The notes below the pieces were generated by a model that ran no database searches, was not told the DNA's origin, and saw nothing but the letters and a program-made list of their open reading frames with translations. DNA of 37,781 nucleotides from a virus, in IMG/VR virus record IMGVR_UViG_3300029309_000114, positions 1-37,781 of that record; one strand, given 5' to 3'. Position numbers and translations under genes: made by a program. Of this stretch, positions 12,686 through 19,481 are shown in pieces (position 1 is the stretch's first letter; every line of letters begins with the position of its first letter).

Positions 12686-12885
12686 GATTGGGTTTAAAGA
12701 AAGCTTTGCTTCGCAGAGGTGAGGTAGTTGAAGCGTTGGGTATATCCCAGGAAACTTTTCATGAAATGATCAAGGAAGGTTTAATCACGCCACACTACTA
12801 CAAACCAAATTCTCGCGCGCTTTTCCTACGAGACCAAATAGAAAAACTTTTGGAGAGTTGGGCAAATGAGGAAAAAGTCGCGTAA
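12679..12885 (+). CDS. MerR-like HTH protein, candidate excisionase
   Basis: Encodes 68 residues. R-R-G-E-V-V-E-A-L-G-I-S-Q-E-T-F-H-E-M-I-K-E-G-L (about 12-35) followed by a beta hairpin and R-A-L-F-L-R-D-Q-I-E-K-L-L is the winged/MerR-like HTH of the excisionase (HTH_17-type) group. In a temperate phage with a tyrosine integrase this is the best candidate for the recombination directionality factor; a transcription regulator is the alternative. The ATG lies inside a perfect hairpin. The gene end overlaps the next gene by 20 bases. Confidence 0.68.
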   Translation: MGRLGLKKALLRRGEVVEALGISQETFHEMIKEGLITPHYYKPNSRALFLRDQIEKLLESWANEEKVA

Positions 12886-13057
12886 AATAAAAATTAAAGG
12901 TGTAGATGTTTCTGCCCTTACATCTCGTCAACAGGAAGCTATGAAAAAGCATTCCGTTCATCATACCTCAAAGCACATCCGAGCGATGGTTAGAGAAATG
13001 AAGAAGGGAGCATCGTTCACCGCATCGCACAAAATAGCAATGAAGGTTGGGAAATGA
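12866..13057 (+). CDS. Basic His-rich microprotein
   Basis: Encodes 63 residues. A lysine/arginine-rich N-terminus is followed by S-R-Q-Q-E-A-M-K-K-H-S-V-H-H-T-S-K-H and a helix containing F-T-A-S-H-K-I-A-M-K. The pattern is one I associate with small proteins found just before portal genes in many marine phages. The stop overlaps the portal start (ATGA). Possibly an accessory capsid or DNA-associated protein; function unknown. Confidence 0.68.
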   Translation: MRKKSRKIKIKGVDVSALTSRQQEAMKKHSVHHTSKHIRAMVREMKKGASFTASHKIAMKVGK

Positions 13058-15177
13058 GCGAGGAATACGATTCCGAGAAAAACAAAATGTCCAATGAGCC
13101 GGATGTAAACCGGTTGCAAGCAGAACTTGAAAGCATTCTTGAAGATGCAAATAAGCATACCGCAAGAAGACAAGAATACGATGATATAAGACTTTCAAGG
13201 TGGGAGGGTCAGTCTGCTGACGGAAGAAAGCATGAAGATCTTCTTGGGTACAAACCAACTCCCTGGGAGGGTGCGTCTGATACGCGCAATCGGTTGGCGG
13301 ACATGATCTGCAACTTTTATGTTGCAATGGCAATGGAGTCATTTCAGAGATCCACTTTGGATGTCATTGGCGTAGAGCGTGGAGACTCTCGAAAGGCAAG
13401 CTATTGGCGCGACTGCATCAAATATTTTGTAAAGCAAAAGATGATTCCCGAACTTCGCAGGGAAGTGGAGATTCTTGCCCAGGAAGTTTTTTCATCAACC
13501 CCGGCAATCGGAATCCTTGGTGTCTACTGGCAACAGGAAACGATCATGCGGATGAAAAATTTCACCATCCAGGATATTGCCACAATGGTTGAATCGATGG
13601 GTGGGACTCCGGAAGCACTCGAAGAAATCATCATGCTCATGCGTGACCCGGATATGGAAAGCGAAGCTTTGCCGGTAATGAAGAATGCATTTCCAGGAGT
13701 AAAGGATTCCGTTTTGAAAAAGGGACTAAGGGAGTTTCGAGAAACTGGAGAAACAAAACTTCCTGCACCGGTAGTTCATGAGAATCGCCCCAGGTTTGTT
13801 GCCCATCGTTTGAACGAAGATATTTTCCTGGACACAAATACAACCGACCTTGATCGTTGTCGGATTATCATGCGTAGGGAGTGGTTTTCTGAAACCGAAC
13901 TTCGCGAAAAAATCGTCACCGAAGGGTTCGACCCTGATTTCGTTGAAGAGGTTTTGAGCAAAACCGAAAGTACAAGTGGGATCGGACATTACGACAACCA
14001 CAAATCACGAATTAGAAATGCATCCATTTTGGGTCAATCCGGTGACGCTGAATATGATGACCTTTACGAAATATTCTATGCCTATACCAGGGTGTATGAT
14101 GAAGACACAAATGTCCCGGCAATTTTCTGCACCGCATTTTCGAAACATGTAAGTGAGTCCTATGGCAAACATGTCATGCTCGAATATGGTCACAACCAAA
14201 TGCCTTTTGTTCTCTTCACCAGGGAGAGACTAAGCCGGTCAATTTTTGATTCTAGAGGGATACCGGAATTGGTGATGACCAATCAATTCGTTTCCAAAAT
14301 AAACGAAGACTTGCAGATCGATGCCTCACAAATTTCATGCATTCCACCTCTAATGGTCAATGCTCGAAGAGGCGGACTTAATACGATAGTCGCACCGGCA
14401 AGCCAATTGACCATTAGCAGACCGGACGACATTGGTTGGTTGAATCCTCCTCCGGTATCCCAAGGATCAATTGAGGTTCAAAGGTCATCCGAAGAATCTG
14501 CATACAAGTATTTCGGAATGATTGGAGATCCAAACGATATGATCATTATTAGGCAAACCGCAATGAACCGGTGGCTCGATTCCTGGAGGGAAGCATTCTC
14601 CCAAGCATTGGCTTTGTGCCAACAGTACCTACCTCCTGAATTTGTTTCACGATTAACCGGTGGAGCACCGGAAGAAATTCAAATTTCTCAAGACGACATT
14701 CAAGGAAAATATGATCTCATGGTAAGGTTCAATGTTGAGCAGATGTTTCCGGAGTTTATGGAAAAGAAACTTCAAGCAGTTACTCAATTGACCCAGTTCG
14801 ACACTATGGGACAGATTGATCGAAATGCTCTTGTCAAGATTGCATCCGAGCAAATCGACCCGATGCTTGCCGATGAAATTGTGGTAGATCGAGAATCCGC
14901 ATCACAAAAAGAAATCGAGGACGAACAATCTTCTTGGGTGAAGATTATGAACGAAATCGAGCCATTTCCGAAAGAAGGCGTGAACTTCGAATTAAGAATG
15001 CAGACCGCCCAACAAATCGTACAAACAAGTCAGCAACTTCAGCAAAAAATGCAGGAGTCTCCACTTGTTAAACAACTGTCCGAAAATCGGATGAAATACT
15101 TACAATTCGGAATTTCACAAAGAGAAAACGCGAACATTGGAAGGGTTGGCGTTAAACCAGTAATGCGAGGATATTAA
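13054..15177 (+). CDS. Portal protein
   Basis: Encodes 707 residues, forming the dodecameric ring at the capsid vertex through which DNA is packaged. Size and layout fit the large (P22-like) portals of short-tailed phages. The N-terminal segment R-L-S-R-W-E-G-Q, then P-W-E-G-A-S-D-T-R-N-R-L-A-D-M (about 68-83), a long mixed domain, and a Gln-rich C-terminal helix (about 645-690: T-A-Q-Q-I-V-Q-T-S-Q-Q-L-Q-Q-K) of barrel type are visible. It follows terL after the regulatory cassette and precedes scaffold and capsid, as expected. Assignment is by size, position and motif style. Confidence 0.85.
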   Translation: MSEEYDSEKNKMSNEPDVNRLQAELESILEDANKHTARRQEYDDIRLSRWEGQSADGRKHEDLLGYKPTPWEGASDTRNRLADMICNFYVAMAMESFQRSTLDVIGVERGDSRKASYWRDCIKYFVKQKMIPELRREVEILAQEVFSSTPAIGILGVYWQQETIMRMKNFTIQDIATMVESMGGTPEALEEIIMLMRDPDMESEALPVMKNAFPGVKDSVLKKGLREFRETGETKLPAPVVHENRPRFVAHRLNEDIFLDTNTTDLDRCRIIMRREWFSETELREKIVTEGFDPDFVEEVLSKTESTSGIGHYDNHKSRIRNASILGQSGDAEYDDLYEIFYAYTRVYDEDTNVPAIFCTAFSKHVSESYGKHVMLEYGHNQMPFVLFTRERLSRSIFDSRGIPELVMTNQFVSKINEDLQIDASQISCIPPLMVNARRGGLNTIVAPASQLTISRPDDIGWLNPPPVSQGSIEVQRSSEESAYKYFGMIGDPNDMIIIRQTAMNRWLDSWREAFSQALALCQQYLPPEFVSRLTGGAPEEIQISQDDIQGKYDLMVRFNVEQMFPEFMEKKLQAVTQLTQFDTMGQIDRNALVKIASEQIDPMLADEIVVDRESASQKEIEDEQSSWVKIMNEIEPFPKEGVNFELRMQTAQQIVQTSQQLQQKMQESPLVKQLSENRMKYLQFGISQRENANIGRVGVKPVMRGY

Positions 15178-15179
15178 TT

Positions 15180-15254
15180 ATGCCGAGAGGGAAAGGTACT
15201 TACGGAAAAAAAAGAGGTCGTCCACCAGTTAAGCGACGAGGCAGAACTTATTGA
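15180..15254 (+). CDS. 24-residue basic microprotein (MPRGKGTYG type)
   Basis: A tiny frame two bases after the portal stop encodes M-P-R-G-K-G-T-Y-G-K-K-R-G-R-P-P followed by a basic tail. The start M-P-x-G-K-G-T-Y-G-x-K-x-G-R-P is a pattern I recognise from microproteins next to portal genes in marine phages, so it is likely real despite its size. Probably DNA- or capsid-binding; function unknown. Confidence 0.62.
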   Translation: MPRGKGTYGKKRGRPPVKRRGRTY

Positions 15255-15257
15255 TTT

Positions 15258-15311
15258 ATGTACTACAAAAAAAGTAAAAAGAAAAAGGGTGGAAAGCGGA
15301 AGAAATGTTAA
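15258..15311 (+). CDS. 17-residue lysine-rich microprotein
   Basis: This frame encodes M-Y-Y-K-K-S then a run of Lys/Gly and a final Cys. It sits between two small genes and its end overlaps the next start. Such poly-Lys peptides are easily produced by A-rich DNA, but the similar positions of other basic microproteins here make it worth recording. Confidence 0.35.
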   Translation: MYYKKSKKKKGGKRKKC

Positions 15312-15610
15312 GGTTCTTCCGTAAGTTTTTACCCAAAGCAAAAATTGTCAAATACCCCGAACCGATGGCGATTGATAAGATCCGCCAAGTCTTCCTTGAC
15401 CAAGGTGAAGAGTCTTTGATCTGGCAAGCTTTGGATTCAATCATTGATCGCAAACTCTTGGATTCTGTAAACATGTCAGCAGACCCAGGGAAAAGCCCAA
15501 ATGAATTATTTCATTCCGGTGGACGCATTGATGCGTTGAGTGAATTGAAATACGAAATTGAAGAATTAAAATCATGGAAGAATGGGAAGATGCTCTCCAA
15601 ACAGAGTTAG
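15305..15610 (+). CDS. Hypothetical protein
   Basis: Encodes 101 residues, with a hydrophobic/basic N-terminus (L-R-F-F-R-K-F-L), an acidic helical middle and a Glu/Leu-rich helix near the end. No family recognised. It lies in the small-gene block between portal and scaffold, and its last third overlaps the start of the next gene. Confidence 0.62.
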   Translation: MLRFFRKFLPKAKIVKYPEPMAIDKIRQVFLDQGEESLIWQALDSIIDRKLLDSVNMSADPGKSPNELFHSGGRIDALSELKYEIEELKSWKNGKMLSKQS

Positions 15611-15738
15611 GAGACAAGGTCGCAGAATACCTTGATAAAGGTCTGACCCTTCGCCAAGTTTTCGGAGTCCTGGAAACACTCAAGGCAGAACTTCTTCCAA
15701 GCATAATGATTATAGAAGGGGATGACGATGAGGACTAA
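15574..15738 (+). CDS. 54-residue acidic microprotein
   Basis: ATG 15574 to TAA 15738, overlapping both neighbours. Helical: M-E-E-W-E-D-A-L, then G-D-K-V-A-E-Y-L-D-K-G-L-T-L-R-Q-V-F-G-V-L-E, ending G-D-D-D-E-D. The clean alternating hydrophobic pattern and overlapping arrangement support a true gene. Function unknown. Confidence 0.58.
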   Translation: MEEWEDALQTELGDKVAEYLDKGLTLRQVFGVLETLKAELLPSIMIIEGDDDED

Positions 15739-16000
15739 ACCAAGGAGAGGTAAAAAATTTGTTAAGGTCGTAAAAAATAAAAAGACCGGAAGAACCAAAA
15801 AGGTTAGCTATGGGCAAGCCGGTAAAGCCAGGGATGGAAAAGCAAGGATTAGACCTGGCACAAGCAAGGCTGACAGTTATTGCGCTAGGTCTCTTGGTAT
15901 AAAACGAAGACTTTCTAAAAAGAAGCAAAACGATCCAAATACGCCAAACAACTTGTCTCGAAAAAAGTGGAGATGCAAAGGCGCTAAATCGATGCGTTAA
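15728..16000 (+). CDS. Basic virion-cluster protein (Y-G-Q-A-G-K-A type)
   Basis: Encodes 90 residues from ATG 15728, which has AGAAGGGG at proper spacing (ATG 15722 is too close). Very basic. Residues ~25-50 read V-S-Y-G-Q-A-G-K-A-R-D-G then I-R-P-G-T-S-K-A-D-S-Y-C-A-R-S. The C-terminus reads N-N-L-S-R-K-K-W-R-C-K-G. I recognise this as a recurrent small family of marine phages without assigned function. The two cysteines could bind metal or cross-link; a DNA-binding structural role is inferred. Confidence 0.72.
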   Translation: MRTKPRRGKKFVKVVKNKKTGRTKKVSYGQAGKARDGKARIRPGTSKADSYCARSLGIKRRLSKKKQNDPNTPNNLSRKKWRCKGAKSMR

Positions 16001-16001
16001 A

Positions 16002-16715
16002 ATGAAAACCTTCTTATTTGCGTCCGACCTCCACGGAGACAAGCAAAACCCGGATGCCGTTGAAGCAATGCTGAAACATTGCGACGAACTCAAGCCCGAT
16101 GTCCGAATCTTTGGGGGTGACCTTTTTGACTTTAGTCCATTGATGAGATCCGCTGATGCATCTGAAAAAAATGAATCGATGTCAGCAGATGTTGAAGCCG
16201 GTTTGGAGTTTCTTGAAAAGTTTCAACCTGATCATTTTCTACTAGGCAACCATGATGATCGGTTGTGGTTGACCGCAAAAAAAAGTTCTATGGGTATCGT
16301 CCGGGACACCGCAAAAATGGGCATCAGAGATATTACAAATCGATGCAGAAAAATAAATTGCAAGATGTACCCTTATGATGTCGAAAAAGGCGTTTTGCGG
16401 ATGGGCAAGGTTACTTTTGTGCATGGTTATTATCATGGAATTACTGCGACCAAAAGACATGCCGAAACATTTAGCCAACCTGGTGGACTAGTAGTTCATG
16501 GACATATTCATTCGCTTCAAATGCATACCATTCCAAGAGCAGGGGGAGGCGCAGGAATTAGTGCCGGGTGCTTGGCAACTACAAGAATGGAATGGAACAA
16601 AGCAAAAGTAAATCGGTTGGCGCATGAGTGCGGTTGGGTTTATGGAGAATTTTCAAACAAAGGTTGGGTGGCTTATATGGCAAAAAAAGTGGAGGACACT
16701 TGGGTATGGAGATAG
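16002..16715 (+). CDS. Calcineurin-like metallophosphoesterase
   Basis: Encodes 237 residues with every motif of the binuclear metallophosphoesterase fold: S-D-L-H-G-D (Asp9, His11), G-G-D (Asp40), G-N-H-D (Asn83, His84, Asp85), H-G (His141) and G-H-I-H (His168, His170). Such enzymes hydrolyse phosphomonoesters or diesters (nucleotides, dinucleoside polyphosphates, DNA ends). The gene is embedded in the portal-scaffold-capsid cluster, unusual for a metabolic enzyme, so it may act on DNA during packaging or be packaged. Substrate unknown. It follows the preceding gene with one base between. Confidence 0.88.
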   Translation: MKTFLFASDLHGDKQNPDAVEAMLKHCDELKPDVRIFGGDLFDFSPLMRSADASEKNESMSADVEAGLEFLEKFQPDHFLLGNHDDRLWLTAKKSSMGIVRDTAKMGIRDITNRCRKINCKMYPYDVEKGVLRMGKVTFVHGYYHGITATKRHAETFSQPGGLVVHGHIHSLQMHTIPRAGGGAGISAGCLATTRMEWNKAKVNRLAHECGWVYGEFSNKGWVAYMAKKVEDTWVWR

Positions 16716-16954
16716 AATGGGCAAAAAACTTAGAGAATGTTCATAAGCAAGTGGCAAGGCTACCTGATGGAGATGGTTGGTTTACCGCAGAACAATTCAT
16801 GCAAAAGACCAATACTGGCAGAGCAAAATCATACAAAATGATCAAGCAGATGCAGTTGGATGGAAAGATGGAACATTTCCAGGGGTCTGACTACAATCCT
16901 CAACTTGGTCACAATTGTAGGCGTGTTTGGTATCGGTTTATTAACACGGATTAG
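16706..16954 (+). CDS. Winged-helix-like small protein
   Basis: Encodes 82 residues from ATG 16706, overlapping the phosphoesterase stop; GGAGGA lies about ten bases upstream. The pattern G-W-F-T-A-E-Q-F-M-Q-K-T-N-T-G-R-A-K-S-Y-K-M-I-K-Q-M (about 25-50) followed by a beta hairpin with R-V-W-Y-R-F is that of a winged helix-turn-helix. It may regulate late genes. The longer frame opening at 16628 would translate the phosphoesterase region and is rejected. Confidence 0.62.
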   Translation: MEIEWAKNLENVHKQVARLPDGDGWFTAEQFMQKTNTGRAKSYKMIKQMQLDGKMEHFQGSDYNPQLGHNCRRVWYRFINTD

Positions 16955-17060
16955 ATTGGTTTTGTTAAGTTCATTTGACTTGGTGCTTTACCAAGAGAAA
17001 TTTTGATCATCCGTCCGCGCCGGCATGCGCGAGTGTTCCAACGCCAAAGAATCAAAACTT
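16955..17060 (+). promoter_or_regulatory. Gap before scaffold: hairpins, possible terminator/promoter
   Basis: The gap holds a perfect 6-bp hairpin CTTGGT (16979-16984)/ACCAAG (16990-16995) with loop GCTTT, followed by a short T run, and then a GC palindrome CGCGC (17016-17020)/GCGCG (17027-17031) around an alternative ATG at 17025. This is one of few gaps in the late region, so it may separate transcription or tune expression of scaffold and capsid. No reliable -35/-10 pair is seen. Confidence 0.4.
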
Positions 17061-18023
17061 ATGACAGATGAATCAAATGAGGTCGCGCCTCTTGAAACCG
17101 CAGAAACAGATAATCAGTCCGACCTGCTGACATTTCAAGATATTGCAGAAGAAGCAGGGTTTGGACAGTTCTTTGAAAATCGCGAGGACGAAAGTCCTGA
17201 TCAAGCTACAGTAACGGAAGCCGAAGAAGCTACGGAAGCCGAAGAAGCTACGGAAGAACCGGAAGTTGAGACAACCGAAGAACCGCAACCTATTGTGGAT
17301 ACGGATACGGAGGGAGTCAAAAAACGGATTGGCAAATTGGTGGAGGCAAGGGAAAAAGCAAGGGAAGAAGCGGACGCACTTAAAGCGGAGATTGAAAAAC
17401 TTCGTAGCGACAAACCGAAAATCCGTGCAATGACCGGTCTCGAAAAATTTGACGATGTTGCGAATATCAATGATCTTCAAAAGCGAGAAGAGGATGCAGA
17501 GCATCTAAGAGAGTGGCTTTTGCAAAACCCGGATGGTGGCGAATATGTCGATCAATCCGGGGAGGAGCATGAAGTGGATTACGAAAAGGCAAAAAACCTA
17601 ATCGTGGAAACTGATAGAGACCTACGCAAAAACATTCCATTCGCTCGCCAAAGAATGATCGAAAGGCAAAGGCAAGACGCGACTGCACTTAACACATTCA
17701 AGTGGATGGGTAACAAAAGCACAGAGGAATATTACAAGCTCAATGAAATTTTGCAGAATAATGAATATTTGTCTGAATACGCTAAGAAAGATCCATACGC
17801 AATGGTCGTCCTGGGTTATGCGGTTGAAGGGTACAAGACAGTTCATCAGAAACAAGTTCAAAAACCTTCAGTCCAAAATTCAGCGCCTAAAGTGCCAGTT
17901 GCTCCGTCTAATGCAAAGCCGAAGGTAATCCAAAAGCCAAAAACGGAAAAAGCCGAACTACTCCAAAAAGCAAGATCAGGAAGATTCGATGATGCGGTTT
18001 CATATATTGAATCAATCTTATAA
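17061..18023 (+). CDS. Capsid scaffolding protein
   Basis: Encodes 320 residues from ATG 17061 (an ATG at 17025 would add 12). Very acidic N-terminal third with a Thr-Glu-Ala-Glu repeat, a strongly charged coiled coil (about 90-130: K-R-I-G-K-L-V-E-A-R-E-K-A), a middle helical domain, and a Pro/Lys-rich tail ending in a short hydrophobic/charged helix. This composition and a position immediately before the major capsid gene are typical of scaffolds, which guide procapsid assembly and then leave. No strong ribosome site at either start. Confidence 0.78.
   Translation: MTDESNEVAPLETAETDNQSDLLTFQDIAEEAGFGQFFENREDESPDQATVTEAEEATEAEEATEEPEVETTEEPQPIVDTDTEGVKKRIGKLVEAREKAREEADALKAEIEKLRSDKPKIRAMTGLEKFDDVANINDLQKREEDAEHLREWLLQNPDGGEYVDQSGEEHEVDYEKAKNLIVETDRDLRKNIPFARQRMIERQRQDATALNTFKWMGNKSTEEYYKLNEILQNNEYLSEYAKKDPYAMVVLGYAVEGYKTVHQKQVQKPSVQNSAPKVPVAPSNAKPKVIQKPKTEKAELLQKARSGRFDDAVSYIESIL
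17214..17249 (+). repeat. 18-bp tandem duplication in scaffold gene
   Basis: ACGGAAGCCGAAGAAGCT occurs twice head to tail, with a partial third copy, encoding T-E-A-E-E-A repeats in the acidic part of the scaffold. In-frame units suggest slippage expansion that can vary in copy number without disrupting the gene. Confidence 0.8.
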
Positions 18024-18042
18024 GTCTTAGGAGGACAAAAAA

Positions 18043-19110
18043 ATGGCAGGAATAGTTGAAAGATCTCAAACTTTAAAAAGAGAAGATTTAAGCGATCTTC
18101 TTACAGTTGTTGACAAACGCGCAACCGGTTTCATGAGTACTGTAAAGACCGGGGATGCTCCCAGGAATTCTTTACTCGAATGGGGTGTAGATTCCCATAA
18201 GCAAAACCTGGTTGCAAGTGCTACCTATACAAGTGGCGTAAGCAACAATCTTCCAATCGATGGAGTTGACACGACTGCATCTGATTTCGAGAATTATGAT
18301 GCTCGCGAGCGTTGCAGAGTTTACATTCAAATGATGCGCAGATTCCCCCAGGTTTCTCGCTTGGCGGATATGACCTCTGATGTTGCCGGAGTCGGTTTCA
18401 AGCAAGAGATGGCGCGCTCAATTGTGAAGGCTTTGGAGGTACATGCCAGGGATATTGAAAGTACGCTTTTGTCTGCACAAGACACAAATGCGGAAACCGG
18501 GTCTGCACCTTATCAAACTCGTGGAGTAGGAAAGTGGATTTCTAGTTCCGCACAAGGAACTGAACCTGTCCCTGCGAATTTCCGCACTCCTTCAAGTTCT
18601 ATTGTCACCGGGAAGAACACAACCGGATCGACCAATCTTGCACAGGAAGAAGATGTTCGCGGAATCCTTCAATCGATCTATGAGCAAACTGGAGAAACCA
18701 ACAAGACTTTCTTTGGAATTTGCGGATCAGAAATGAAGAAGACGATTTCGGAGTTCAGCTTGTTTTCGCCACGCACCAACAACTTGGTTGTCAGCAATCG
18801 CGACACCGAGGACAATGTTCTTGCAAGTGCCGTTGACATCATCGAAGGGGACTTTGGTACTGTCACATTGACGCTATCAAGCCACATCCTTCAAGATGCC
18901 AGGGACAGTTCAAATGCGTTTGATCCTACAGTTGGACAGAAAACTTTGTTCATATTGAATCTTGAGCAATTTGAATTGGCTTTCGCTGAAAAAACCAATG
19001 TCAGAGAATTGCCTGATTTAGGTGGAGGCGCTCGTTCGCTTATTGAGTCGGTATTTGCCCTCAAGTCCTACTCCGGTGGACTTGATCACGGCATGTACCA
19101 ACTCGCCTAA
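18043..19110 (+). CDS. Major capsid protein, SU10/DUF5309-like
   Basis: Encodes 355 residues with a strong AGGAGG at 18031-18036, as expected for the most abundant virion protein. The N-terminus (K-R-E-D-L-S-D-L-L then D-A-P-R-N-S-L-L-E-W-G-V-D) matches the SU10 major-capsid family (formerly DUF5309), an HK97-fold group. A Ser/Thr/Asn-rich insertion lies around 155-200. The C-terminus includes F-I-L-N-L-E-Q-F-E-L-A-F and ends G-M-Y-Q-L-A. The gene directly follows the scaffold. Confidence 0.88.
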   Translation: MAGIVERSQTLKREDLSDLLTVVDKRATGFMSTVKTGDAPRNSLLEWGVDSHKQNLVASATYTSGVSNNLPIDGVDTTASDFENYDARERCRVYIQMMRRFPQVSRLADMTSDVAGVGFKQEMARSIVKALEVHARDIESTLLSAQDTNAETGSAPYQTRGVGKWISSSAQGTEPVPANFRTPSSSIVTGKNTTGSTNLAQEEDVRGILQSIYEQTGETNKTFFGICGSEMKKTISEFSLFSPRTNNLVVSNRDTEDNVLASAVDIIEGDFGTVTLTLSSHILQDARDSSNAFDPTVGQKTLFILNLEQFELAFAEKTNVRELPDLGGGARSLIESVFALKSYSGGLDHGMYQLA

Positions 19111-19130
19111 TTTAGACTTGGGTTAGTTGT

Positions 19131-19481
19131 ATGCATAGTTCATCGTCCGGTCAGTTTGTCATCAATGGGGTTGATTTTGAAGACCAGGTCTTCGAGCAAT
19201 TGGCAAATGACCGGGCGATTGAGCTTGCTAACGCAGAAAATGATCAAATCCAGGTCATGGAAGCTCTAAAAAAGAAAGCCGGAGGTGGGCAAATCCAATT
19301 GCGTAACATGAAATTCGGCAGACTTAGATTCAAGGTAGCCAAATCTGTCTATGATTTTTGGGGAACTAAGTTAGGTTATGAATGTTGGAAAGACGAAGAC
19401 TTCAAAAACTATATGGAGAAACGATTTTCCAACCTTATGAAAATCAAATCCATTAGTGATAAGTTGGTTGTAGGGACATGA
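19131..19481 (+). CDS. Hypothetical head/neck protein
   Basis: Encodes 116 residues, between the major capsid and the neck/tail gene. The N-terminal part has beta character, followed by two helices with E-L-A-N-A-E-N-D-Q-I-Q-V-M-E-A-L-K-K-K and an aromatic C-terminal region (Y-D-F-W-G-T-K-L-G-Y-E-C-W). Position suggests a head-completion or connector component. The stop overlaps the next start (ATGA). No family name can be given. Confidence 0.65.
   Translation: MHSSSSGQFVINGVDFEDQVFEQLANDRAIELANAENDQIQVMEALKKKAGGGQIQLRNMKFGRLRFKVAKSVYDFWGTKLGYECWKDEDFKNYMEKRFSNLMKIKSISDKLVVGT

Noticed and set aside
17214-17249. CRISPR-like array
   Set aside because: Direct repeats without spacers, in frame in a coding gene.
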